A DNA stretch of 6,699 nucleotides from Bryobacterales bacterium (GCA_016880505.1 JAEHDI010000703.1:1-6699), one strand, 5' to 3'. Numbered from the stretch's first letter, positions 1 to 6,141 are shown. The notes: generated by a model not told the origin, from the letters alone. A program made the numbers and translations.

Positions 1-145
1 CGCCATGCCGGTTCCTCCACCGGACCCGGAAACCCCGCCGGTCCGCCTCGCCGCCATGCCGGTTCCTCCGCCCGACCCGGAAACCCCGCCGGTCCGTCTC
101 GCCGCCATGCCGGTTCCTCCACCGGACCCCGAGACTCCACCTGTC
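1..145 (+). repeat. 51-bp direct tandem repeat, 2.8 copies visible
   Basis: The copies are 1-51, 52-102 and 103-145, the third losing similarity just before the stop codon. Copies 1 and 2 differ at three of 51 positions. Copy 3 differs from copy 1 at five third-codon positions near its end. The period is a multiple of three, so copy number can change without breaking the reading frame. The array continues to the left edge and probably beyond it. Confidence 0.93.
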
Positions 146-151
146 GTGTAG
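2..151 (+). CDS. C-terminal end of a protein with a proline-rich tandem-repeat tail (5' end outside window)
   Basis: This is the last 49 codons of a gene that begins left of the window and ends at TAG (149-151). The visible part is two full copies and one partial copy of a 17-residue unit, PVPPPDPETPPVRLAAM, the last ending in PPVV. The frame is chosen on strong evidence: the three differences between copies 1 and 2 (positions 72, 75 and 96) are all third-position and silent. Five further silent changes in copy 3 (CCC, GAG, ACT, CCA, CCT) also keep the peptide. The other two forward frames would change residues. The composition (Pro about 40%, with Asp, Glu and Arg) suggests an extended, disordered tail such as a spacer, wall-spanning segment or protein-binding tail. 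The catalytic or structural part of the protein is not visible, so no function is assigned. The next gene lies 115 bp downstream on the same strand. Confidence 0.8.
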   Translation, partial: AMPVPPPDPETPPVRLAAMPVPPPDPETPPVRLAAMPVPPPDPETPPVV

Positions 152-177
152 CCGCGCGGTTGCTCTCGGACGAGCAC

Positions 178-204
178 GGGCCGGCACTGACGATGTACCG
201 GCCC
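178..204 (+). terminator. Possible Rho-independent terminator after the repeat-tail gene
   Basis: GGGCCGG (178-184) pairs perfectly with CCGGCCC (198-204). Inside it, after one C/A mismatch, AC (186-187) pairs with GT (195-196), leaving a seven-base loop. The hairpin starts 26 bases after the upstream stop. Only three T residues follow (205-207) before CAGG, so the U-tract is poor. It could equally be a structured leader element of the next gene. A modest call. Confidence 0.35.
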
Positions 205-229
205 TTTCAGGATGGGTGCACGGATAGAA

Positions 230-235
230 TATAAG
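230..235 (+). promoter_or_regulatory. Candidate -10 box for the membrane-protein gene
   Basis: TATAAG (230-235) matches TATAAT at five of six positions, in an AT-rich patch (TAGAATATAAG, 225-235) that stands out in GC-rich DNA. It lies 31 bases upstream of the ATG at 267. The best -35 match at suitable spacing, TTCAGG (206-211), fits only three of six bases, so this is a weak prediction. Confidence 0.25.
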
Positions 236-266
236 ATCCGGTCAAGCTGTACAGAGCCGGAAGTGT

Positions 267-920
267 ATGACTTATTTTTGGTCGGTCCCCATCTGGCTCG
301 GAATTGTGCTTCAAATCCTGATCATTGCCGCCTTGTTGCGGGGACCGTACCGGAATTTCAAGGTTCTTTTTGTCTACTCGGTTGTTCTCTTTCTGATCAC
401 GGTCGGCGAGGCGGCCGCCTTCTACGACCGCGAAATATGGACGAAAACGTCCCGGCACTACTGGATTGGGGACGCGATTCTGCAAACCCTTATCTTCGTG
501 TTCGTGATCTCCCTTATTCATCGCGCCATGGCAACCAGTCTGAAGCGCGCCACAATCCGTCGAATCCTTGTCGGCGGAGCGGCTCTCTTTGTGGCGTCCT
601 CCGTTTACCTCACGCGCGAGCCGAAGTTCGGCGCTTGGATGACAACGCTGAGCCGCAACCTGGGACTTGCCGCAGTGATTCTCAACCTCTTCCTATGGGC
701 GGCGTTGATCCGGGAACCGTCCGTCGACCGGAAACTCCTCCTGGTGAGCGGGGGACTGGGAATCCAGATGGCCGGTAAAGCGATCGGTCACTCACTGCGT
801 CAACTTTCGCGCTCCATGATCTTCACCGGTGACTTGATCATTGTCCTCTCCCACCTGGCCTGTCTGTACATCTGGTGGCAGGCATTCCGTAGTTTTGACC
901 GCCCTGCACCGGAACGATAG
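267..920 (+). CDS. Hypothetical multi-pass inner-membrane protein, 217 aa
   Basis: I do not recognise this protein as a named family. It is almost wholly hydrophobic, with six or seven likely membrane segments at about residues 6-25, 33-52, 66-86, 98-115, 131-149, 156-175 and 186-206. The last ends in an aromatic belt (YIWWQAF). The connecting loops carry clusters of basic residues (for example LKRATIRR at 92-99). By the positive-inside rule these help set the topology. There are no cytoplasmic domains and no obvious catalytic motif; the C-terminal tail is short (SFDRPAPER). The ATG is preceded by GGAAG three bases upstream, a close but acceptable Shine-Dalgarno. The hydrophobic reading frame here is better supported than the overlapping frame at 212-778, which is Arg/Pro-rich and featureless. 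It could be a small sensor, a transport accessory or a structural membrane protein; the sequence does not decide. The oxidoreductase gene follows after 109 bp on the same strand. Confidence 0.8.
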   Translation: MTYFWSVPIWLGIVLQILIIAALLRGPYRNFKVLFVYSVVLFLITVGEAAAFYDREIWTKTSRHYWIGDAILQTLIFVFVISLIHRAMATSLKRATIRRILVGGAALFVASSVYLTREPKFGAWMTTLSRNLGLAAVILNLFLWAALIREPSVDRKLLLVSGGLGIQMAGKAIGHSLRQLSRSMIFTGDLIIVLSHLACLYIWWQAFRSFDRPAPER

Positions 921-1018
921 AATAGTGGCGGATTGTTGCGGACCGTCTGCCCTGCGGGCTCTCCTTCGAAACCATGCGATTTTCCCAGCCTTTGCGGCGG
1001 AGTCGATCCGGTCCAGAC

Positions 1019-1023
1019 AGGAG
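1019..1023 (+). promoter_or_regulatory. Ribosome binding site fixing the oxidoreductase start
   Basis: AGGAG lies six bases before the ATG at 1030. The reading frame stays open upstream to an ATG at 841 inside the preceding gene. This strong Shine-Dalgarno, together with the twin-arginine signal that begins right after it, selects 1030 as the start. Confidence 0.85.
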
Positions 1024-1029
1024 ATTCAG

Positions 1030-2394
1030 ATGTCATTGTTGAAAGATTCGTTGAATCGCAGAGACTTTGTGAGGAGCGCCGCCGGCGTGTCCGCGACGCT
1101 GGGGATGGCAGGTAAGGCTTTGGCCTCCCGGGCAAAGGCTCAGTCCGGGCGAGTGCTCGGCGCAAACGACAAGATCAATGTCGGCGTTATTGGCGTCGGC
1201 GGGCGGGGCGCCTATCTTGCAGGAGAGTTCGCCGAGATCGGCGAGAAGACGGGCGCCTGCAAAGTGACCTCGGTGTGTGACGTCTGGCAGAAGCGTGTCA
1301 CCCGGCAGAAGGAAAAGCATCAGTGCGACGGGTACCTTGACTATCGCGAAGTCATCAACCGGAAAGACATTGACGCGGTCGTGATCGCAACCCCCGATCA
1401 CTGGCACGCCAGGATCGCCCTCGAGGCGATGGACCACGGCAAGGACGTCTACCTTGAGAAGCCCATGTGCCACACCGTCGAGGAAGCCCGGCAACTCGTG
1501 AGCACCGTCCGCGAGACCAAGCGCGTACTCCAGGTCGGCTCGCAGACAACGTCCGGCGATCAGTGGAACAAGGCCCGCAAGGCGATTGCCGACGGCATGA
1601 TCGGCCAGATGATCATGAGCCAGGGCTCCTATCATCGCAACTCGGAAGAGGGCGAGTGGAACTGGAAGATCGATCCCGAAGCCGGTCCCGAGGGGAAGGG
1701 CGATAATTTCCTCGACTGGAAGATGTGGATCGGCCCGGCGCAGAAGAGATCCTGGGATCCCGACCGTTACTTCCGGTTCCGGAAATACTGGGACTACTCC
1801 GGAGGCATCGCTACCGACCTTTTCTATCACGTGGTCGCCCCGATGAACATCTGCTGGGGCGAGCCGCAGTTCCCGTATAAAGTGATGGCGGGCGGAGCCA
1901 TTTGCGTGTTCAAGAATCGTCCCGAGAACCCGGAAGTGCCGGATCGCGAAGTGCCGGACACGTTCCACTTGATCGGGGAATACGCCAAGGGCCATTCGAT
2001 CGTGCTGTCGTCTTCGATGGCGAATTCACAGCACATCCCGGGCCTCATCCGCGGTCACGAGGGGTCGATCATCATGGTCGAGCACGGGCAATTCGAAAGC
2101 TTGACACCTTTCATCTCGGTGATCCCTGAAAAACGCGTGGTGAACGACGAGTACAAGGCGAAGTTTGGCGACGAGCCGATTCAGATCCCGGTTGAAAAGA
2201 CGGAAACGATCACGGTACACATCACGAACTTCCTCGATTGCATGCGCAGCCGTCAGAAGCCGACTCTCGATGTCGAGACCGGCGCGAGGGCGCAGGTGCT
2301 GATTTCAATGGCAGTGCAGTCGTACCGCGAAGGCCGTATCCTCTACTTCGACGAGAGGAACTGGAAAGTGGTGGCGAAGCCGCCCAGAGCGTAA
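1030..2394 (+). CDS. Tat-exported Gfo/Idh/MocA-family oxidoreductase, 454 aa
   Basis: A predicted NAD(P)-dependent dehydrogenase of the glucose-fructose oxidoreductase / inositol dehydrogenase / MocA family; members act on sugars, sugar acids and cyclitols. A twin-arginine signal is visible at the N-terminus: NRRDFVR (9-15), then a hydrophobic stretch and a likely cleavage site at ALA-S (30-33). The protein is therefore probably folded with its cofactor in the cytoplasm before export. The Rossmann fold starts at about 49 with the nucleotide-binding loop GVIGVGGRG (52-60). The family signature EKP (143-145, in YLEKPMCHTVEEA) carries the catalytic Lys144. The C-terminal domain has the GGIATDLFYH motif (258-267), whose Asp263 and His267 match the usual D-x3-H active-site pair. 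The length and the W-rich block (228-256) resemble the long, exported bacterial subfamily found in Acidobacteriota and Planctomycetota. GH109 glycosidases share this fold and a Tat signal, so a glycosidase activity is an alternative. The substrate is not predictable. The acetyltransferase gene follows after 62 bp. Confidence 0.93.
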   Translation: MSLLKDSLNRRDFVRSAAGVSATLGMAGKALASRAKAQSGRVLGANDKINVGVIGVGGRGAYLAGEFAEIGEKTGACKVTSVCDVWQKRVTRQKEKHQCDGYLDYREVINRKDIDAVVIATPDHWHARIALEAMDHGKDVYLEKPMCHTVEEARQLVSTVRETKRVLQVGSQTTSGDQWNKARKAIADGMIGQMIMSQGSYHRNSEEGEWNWKIDPEAGPEGKGDNFLDWKMWIGPAQKRSWDPDRYFRFRKYWDYSGGIATDLFYHVVAPMNICWGEPQFPYKVMAGGAICVFKNRPENPEVPDREVPDTFHLIGEYAKGHSIVLSSSMANSQHIPGLIRGHEGSIIMVEHGQFESLTPFISVIPEKRVVNDEYKAKFGDEPIQIPVEKTETITVHITNFLDCMRSRQKPTLDVETGARAQVLISMAVQSYREGRILYFDERNWKVVAKPPRA

Positions 2395-2456
2395 GTGGCC
2401 AGCGGCGAAATGGGGGCCTGACTCACCAGGGACGATGACATAATCTTAGAAGTCGA

Positions 2457-2951
2457 ATGAACTACGAGCTGGCCGATCTGGTGGAACGCGATCGAAAGGC
2501 CATCGTCTCGATATTCAACCACTACGTCGAGCATAGCTTTGCGGCCTATCCCGATGAACCGGTGACCGATACTTTCTTTGATCGGATCCTCGAGATGAGC
2601 AAGGGTTATCCGGCGGTGAGCATCAAGGCCGAAACCGGTGAAGTCGTCGGTTTCGGCTTTCTTCACGCGTTTCACCCCGCCACTACCTTCCGCCGTACGG
2701 CAGAAATCACGTACTTTCTGCTTCCGGAACACACGGGAAAGGGCCTTGGCAACCGCCTGCTCGCGTACTTCATCCAGAAGGCCCGGGGAATCGGCGTCGA
2801 CAATCTGCTGGCGAGTGTCTCCTCACTGAACGAGCAGAGTCTTCGCTTTCACGCCCGTGCCGGATTCGAACGCTGTGGAACCTTCCGCGCGGTGGGTCGG
2901 AAGCTTGATCGCGAGTTCGACGTGGTTTGGTTTCAGAAACGGCTCTCGTGA
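2457..2951 (+). CDS. GNAT N-acetyltransferase, phosphinothricin acetyltransferase/YncA-like, 164 aa
   Basis: A cytoplasmic acetyl-CoA-dependent N-acetyltransferase. The full GNAT layout is present: an N-terminal beta-alpha unit (residues 1-30), a central beta hairpin (52-70), and the acetyl-CoA pyrophosphate loop HTGKGLG (92-98), which matches the R/Q-x-x-G-x-G/A motif A. Motif B follows, with N125, S128 and H132 ahead of AGF (135-137). The closing segment VGRKLDREFDVVWFQKRL (146-163) corresponds to the C-terminal signature of the phosphinothricin/methionine-sulfoximine acetyltransferase group (PAT, Bar, YncA/MnaT). Length is normal for that group. Its housekeeping members acetylate methionine sulfone or sulfoximine and related amino-acid analogues; the true substrate here is unknown. 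A weak AGAAG lies four bases before the ATG. The gene could be read through from the oxidoreductase gene, and it ends 62 bp before the converging aspS stop. Confidence 0.9.
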   Translation: MNYELADLVERDRKAIVSIFNHYVEHSFAAYPDEPVTDTFFDRILEMSKGYPAVSIKAETGEVVGFGFLHAFHPATTFRRTAEITYFLLPEHTGKGLGNRLLAYFIQKARGIGVDNLLASVSSLNEQSLRFHARAGFERCGTFRAVGRKLDREFDVVWFQKRLS

Positions 2952-2969
2952 AGAAATGAGACTGACTCT

Positions 2970-2991
2970 ATTTCGCCGCCCTGGGCGATAT
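2970..2991. terminator. Hairpin between convergent genes, possible bidirectional terminator
   Basis: ATTTCGCC (2970-2977) pairs with GGCGATAT (2984-2991) with one mismatch around a six-base loop. It sits midway in the 62-bp gap between the stop of the acetyltransferase gene (+) and the stop of aspS (-), where a shared terminator would be expected. There is no proper T-run on either side, so the position is better evidence than the sequence. Confidence 0.35.
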
Positions 2992-3013
2992 GGCTGTCTG
3001 CCTCCATCTCTGC

Positions 3014-4798
3014 CTACGCCCCGCCCACGACTTTGATGCCGAGTTCCCGCAACTGATGCTCCGGCACCGGGGACGGTGCGTCGCACATCAGGTCGGTTCC
3101 GCGAGCGGTCTTGGGAAACGGGATCACGTCACGGATCGAAGTCTCTCCCGCCAGAATCATCACCAGACGGTCAAGCCCGAGCGCGATGCCGCCATGCGGC
3201 GGTGCTCCATACTCGAGTGCATCGAGCAGGAAGCCAAACCTTCTGCGGGCCTCTTCATCTGTAAAGCCAAGAGCCTCGAACACCTTCGACTGCACGTCAC
3301 GGCGGTGAATACGAATGGAACCCGAGCCCAACTCGACGCCGTTCAGGACGAGGTCGTACGACTTCGCGCGGCAGTTGGCCGGATCCGTTGTCAGCTTGTC
3401 GATATCCTCGTCCATCACCGATGTGAATGGATGGTGGGCGGCGTCCCAGCGCTTTTCGTCCTCGTTCCACTCGAACATCGGGAAATCCACCACCCAGAGG
3501 AACTGAAAATTCGTCGGGTCGAGCAAACCATGCCGGTCGTTGTACTTCTGCGCGGCGTAGAGGCGCAATTGCCCGCACGCCATGAACACGGCATCAATCG
3601 GACGTTGTCCTTTGGGCGCACCAGGCCACCCGGCGAGCAGCAGCAGGTCGTCCTCTGCGGCGCCGGTTCGTTCGCGAACTGCGGCCATCGGTTCTGGGAA
3701 ATCCCGCTCCAGACGCTTCACGTCGTCGTACACCCGAAGGCCACGTTCCGTTCCGAACGCTTTCAACTCATCCCGTTCCTTCCGGGAGAGGGCCCCGGTC
3801 TTCGGGATGCGAATCGCCACCAGCGGCAATCCCTCGGTGGTGAGGCTCGCGCCCGGGAAAAGGTCCTCCACGGTGTGGAACGGCGGGATGCGAAGATCCG
3901 GTTTGTCGATGCCGTAGGAACGCATCGCCTCGCGATAAGTCAGCCGCGGTAACGGAAACTGCACGTCGTACCCGGCCACGGCGCAGACGCGCTTGACGAG
4001 CGGCTCGATCACCTCGAAGATCTGTTCTTCCTGCGGGAAAGACATCTCGAGGTCGATCTGCGTGAATTCGGGCTGCCGGTCGGCGCGCAAATCCTCGTCG
4101 CGAAAGCAGCGCACGATCTGGAAGTACTTCTCGAACCCGCTGACCATCAGAAGCTGCTTGAAAATCTGAGGCGACTGCGGCAATGCATAAAAGTGTCCCC
4201 GCTGGACGCGGCTCGGCACGAGGTAGTCGCGGGCGCCTTCCGGTGTCGAGCGCGTCATGAAGGGCGTCTCGATTTCGAGAAATCCCATCGAGTTCAGCGC
4301 CTCGCGCACCGCGAAGGCGATTTTCGAGCGCAGGATGATGTTGCGCTGCATGTGCGGCCGGCGCAGGTCGACGTAGCGGTACTTCAACCGGACGTCCTCG
4401 CTCACGTCGACCGTCTCCTCCATCGGGAACGGCGGTGTGCGCGACTCGTTCAATATCCACAACTTCTCCGCCACCACTTCCACCTCGCCCGTCTCAATCG
4501 CGGAGTTGACGGTCTCCGGCGTGCGTTTCTGAAGGATGCCCTCGACGGCGATGACATACTCCGAGCGCAGCAACTCCGCCTTCTCGTGGACCTTCGATTC
4601 CGTGCCGGCATGGAAGACGGCCTGGGTCACGCCGTCGCGATCGCGCAGGTGGATGAAGATGACGCCGCCAAGATCGCGGCGCCGGTGCACCCAACCCATC
4701 AGCAGAACGCGGGAGCCGGCGTCGCTCGCACGAAGTTGCCCGCACGTGTGAGTTCTTCTCAACTCGCCTAGAAAATCCAGGGGTACGCTTTCCGGCAT
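3014..4798 (-). CDS. aspS: Aspartate--tRNA ligase, bacterial type, 594 aa
   Basis: Class II aminoacyl-tRNA synthetase that activates aspartate with ATP and loads it on tRNA-Asp in the cytoplasm. The N-terminal OB-fold anticodon-binding domain spans about 16-115, including GWVHRRRDLGGVIFIHLRD (35-53). Motif 1 falls in FLEIETPFMTRSTPEG (173-188), motif 2 in FRDEDLRADRQPEFTQID (232-249), and motif 3 in GGIALGLDRLVM (536-547). Between motifs 2 and 3 is the GAD insertion (about 302-420) that marks the bacterial form. Full length is normal for the family. The N-terminus carries about 14 residues more than the E. coli protein before CGQL. The start is supported by AGGAA upstream and by its fit just after the hisS stop. 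A Leu (L43 in RRRDLGG) occupies the position where E. coli-type discriminating enzymes have Leu, so strict Asp specificity is plausible but not proven. It is the second gene of the hisS-aspS unit. Confidence 0.98.
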   Translation of the reverse strand: MPESVPLDFLGELRRTHTCGQLRASDAGSRVLLMGWVHRRRDLGGVIFIHLRDRDGVTQAVFHAGTESKVHEKAELLRSEYVIAVEGILQKRTPETVNSAIETGEVEVVAEKLWILNESRTPPFPMEETVDVSEDVRLKYRYVDLRRPHMQRNIILRSKIAFAVREALNSMGFLEIETPFMTRSTPEGARDYLVPSRVQRGHFYALPQSPQIFKQLLMVSGFEKYFQIVRCFRDEDLRADRQPEFTQIDLEMSFPQEEQIFEVIEPLVKRVCAVAGYDVQFPLPRLTYREAMRSYGIDKPDLRIPPFHTVEDLFPGASLTTEGLPLVAIRIPKTGALSRKERDELKAFGTERGLRVYDDVKRLERDFPEPMAAVRERTGAAEDDLLLLAGWPGAPKGQRPIDAVFMACGQLRLYAAQKYNDRHGLLDPTNFQFLWVVDFPMFEWNEDEKRWDAAHHPFTSVMDEDIDKLTTDPANCRAKSYDLVLNGVELGSGSIRIHRRDVQSKVFEALGFTDEEARRRFGFLLDALEYGAPPHGGIALGLDRLVMILAGETSIRDVIPFPKTARGTDLMCDAPSPVPEHQLRELGIKVVGGA

Positions 4799-4804
4799 AG
4801 GGGA

Positions 4805-4811
4805 TTCCTGC
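4805..4811 (-). promoter_or_regulatory. Ribosome binding site of aspS
   Basis: On the reverse strand GCAGGAA (4811 to 4805) lies six bases before the ATG at 4798. It starts just three bases after the hisS stop codon (4816-4814). Terminating hisS ribosomes therefore finish almost on top of it, which favours translational coupling of the two synthetases. Confidence 0.75.
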
Positions 4812-4813
4812 GG

Positions 4814-6055
4814 TTATAGCCTTTCGAACAGTTCTGATTCGTTGACAGTCTGCTGCCCGCCGGACGCCATGTCCTTCAACTGAAAGGTTCCGGCAGCGAT
4901 TTCGTCGTCGCCGACGATCAGCGCGAAACGGGCGCCCGCTTTGTTCGCCAGTTCCAGGGCGCGCTTGAGTCGCGCGTCGGCAACGACCTCGACGGACTTG
5001 CCGGACAGCCTGAGCCGCCGGGCAAGGGGCGCGATTTTCCGAAATGCGGCCCCTCCCAACGGAACGACGAACAGGTCCAGCGCGCGGGCGCCGGCGCCCG
5101 GAGTCTTCTCCTCCAGGGTCAGCACGAGACGGTCCTCGCCGATGGAGAAACCGATCCCCGGGGAGTGAACTTTGGACCCGAGCGCTTCGGCAAGCCCGTC
5201 GTAACGCCCGCCGCCGAGCACCGAATTCTGGGCGCCGAGGGCGCCGTGCGTGATTTCGAACGTCGTGCGCATATAGTAGTCGAGGCCGCGCACCAAGCGG
5301 GGCCGGACTTCAAAGGCGATCTCCCTGTCCTGGAGATAGCCGCGCACCGTCTCAAAATGCTCGCGGCAAGCGGCGCACAGGTAATCGAGGATCGACGGCA
5401 ACGATTCGATCACCGGCTGGTCCGCTTCCACCTTGCAGTCGAGAACCCGCAGCGGATTCGTCTCCGCTCGACGCCGGCAATCGACGCACAGCGAGGAGGA
5501 GACTTTGCGAAGTTCCTCTCGTAAGGCGGCCAGAAACTTCGGCCGGCACTCGGAACAACCGACGGAATTGATCAGCAACCGGAAGCCCGCGAGGCCGGCG
5601 CGGCTGAGGATCTCGACCGCGAGCTCGATTACCTCCGCATCCACTGCTGGCGACTCCGAGCCGATGGCTTCGGCGCCGATCTGATAGAACTGCCGGTAGC
5701 GGCCCTTCTGCGGCCGTTCGCGCCGGAACATCGGGCCCATGTAGTAAAGCTTCATCGTGCCGGGCTGCTGGTCCAGCCGGTGCTCGATATAAGCGCGGAT
5801 CACGGAAGCCGTACACTCCGGACGGAGTGTCAGCGAGGAACCGTCCTTGTCCTCAAAGGTGTACATCTCCTTGGTGACAATGTCGGTTTCCTCCCCGACG
5901 CCGCGCGCGAAGAGCAGCGTCTCCTCGAAAATCGGCGTGCGGATTTCGTGGTAGTTGTAAGCGCGGAAGACGTCCCGCGCCCTGCGCTCCACATCGTTCC
6001 AGACGCCGCTCGACGGCGGGAGGATATCACGTGTTCCTTTGACCGCCCGAATCAA
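4814..6055 (-). CDS. hisS: Histidine--tRNA ligase, 413 aa
   Basis: Class II synthetase that activates histidine and charges tRNA-His in the cytoplasm as a homodimer. The N-terminus MIRAVKGTRDILP is the standard HisRS opening. Motif 1 lies around 37-60, and TLRPE (76-80) is the conserved strand before motif 2. Motif 2 is MFRRERPQKGRYRQFYQ (109-125). The histidine-specific HisA motif RGLDYYMRTTFEI (256-268) and GGGRYDGL (281-288) line the amino-acid pocket, and motif 3 falls in SPGIGFSIGEDRL (298-310). The anticodon-binding domain follows from about 325 to the end. Length is normal. The insertion between motif 2 and HisA carries seven cysteines, including three C-x2-C pairs. The start codon is TTG (6055-6053). 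An in-frame TAA lies five codons upstream (6070-6068) with no ATG or GTG between them, so TTG is the only start that keeps the conserved N-terminus. aspS follows 15 bp downstream. Confidence 0.98.
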   Translation of the reverse strand: MIRAVKGTRDILPPSSGVWNDVERRARDVFRAYNYHEIRTPIFEETLLFARGVGEETDIVTKEMYTFEDKDGSSLTLRPECTASVIRAYIEHRLDQQPGTMKLYYMGPMFRRERPQKGRYRQFYQIGAEAIGSESPAVDAEVIELAVEILSRAGLAGFRLLINSVGCSECRPKFLAALREELRKVSSSLCVDCRRRAETNPLRVLDCKVEADQPVIESLPSILDYLCAACREHFETVRGYLQDREIAFEVRPRLVRGLDYYMRTTFEITHGALGAQNSVLGGGRYDGLAEALGSKVHSPGIGFSIGEDRLVLTLEEKTPGAGARALDLFVVPLGGAAFRKIAPLARRLRLSGKSVEVVADARLKRALELANKAGARFALIVGDDEIAAGTFQLKDMASGGQQTVNESELFERL

Positions 6056-6064
6056 GGTTCCGTT

Positions 6065-6069
6065 TCCTT
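6065..6069 (-). promoter_or_regulatory. Ribosome binding site of hisS
   Basis: Reverse-strand AAGGA (6069 to 6065) lies nine bases before the TTG start at 6055, a normal spacing. It supports TTG initiation. A second purine group, CGGAA, lies closer but is less like the consensus. Confidence 0.6.
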
Positions 6070-6080
6070 ATGGTTCTTTG

Positions 6081-6100
6081 GCGGCGAGCCGGCTCGCCGC
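6081..6100. repeat. Perfect 20-bp palindrome in the divergent hisS/peptidase region
   Basis: GCGGCGAGCCGGCTCGCCGC is its own reverse complement over all 20 bases, with no spacer. It lies 25 bp upstream of the hisS start and 116 bp upstream of the peptidase start. It could be a dimeric-regulator operator, a copy of a dispersed palindromic (REP-like) element, or a cruciform/hairpin in the hisS leader. The rest of this 161-bp gene-free region holds the hairpin at 6121-6141 and no promoter I can call with confidence. Confidence 0.6.
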
Positions 6101-6120
6101 TCAGATTGGTGAATGCGGGC

Positions 6121-6141
6121 AAAACGACCCCGGAGAGGGGT
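6121..6141 (-). terminator. Small hairpin with U-run in the hisS leader strand (possible attenuator)
   Basis: On the reverse strand ACCCC (6141-6137) pairs with GGGGT (6131-6127) around a five-base loop. After two bases it is followed by TTTT (6124-6121). This resembles a minimal intrinsic terminator 66 bp upstream of the hisS start. The stem is only five pairs, so chance is a real possibility, and a promoter upstream of it has not been identified. Confidence 0.2.

Noticed and set aside
1..145. Short regular repeats at the left edge suggesting a CRISPR array or noncoding satellite
   Set aside because: The units are contiguous without unique spacers, the period is a multiple of three, and all changes between units are silent in one frame that ends in a stop codon. 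It is coding.
212..778. 188-codon forward open frame overlapping the membrane-protein gene
   Set aside because: The product is Arg/Pro/Ser-rich with no domain or hydrophobic pattern, while the frame at 267-920 gives regular membrane segments. It is a shadow frame of GC-rich coding DNA.
949..959. Small hairpin GCCC-TGC-GGGC after the membrane-protein gene
   Set aside because: Four base pairs with no T-run is too little to call a terminator in GC-rich DNA.
841..1029. N-terminal extension of the oxidoreductase to an ATG at 841
   Set aside because: It would overlap the membrane-protein gene by 80 bases, has no Shine-Dalgarno, and would bury the twin-arginine signal 63 residues inside. The ATG at 1030 has AGGAG at ideal spacing.
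1033..1995. 320-codon reverse open frame inside the oxidoreductase gene
   Set aside because: It is antisense to an unmistakable Gfo/Idh/MocA protein, and its product has no recognisable motif; it arises from codon bias.
2438..2443. CATAAT as a -10 box for the acetyltransferase gene
   Set aside because: No -35 match is found at suitable spacing, and it lies only 13 bases before the ATG. The gene may be read through from the oxidoreductase gene.
2990..3952. 320-codon forward open frame opposite aspS
   Set aside because: It is antisense to the motif 3 and GAD regions of aspS, and the product shows His/Arg-rich shadow composition without a motif.
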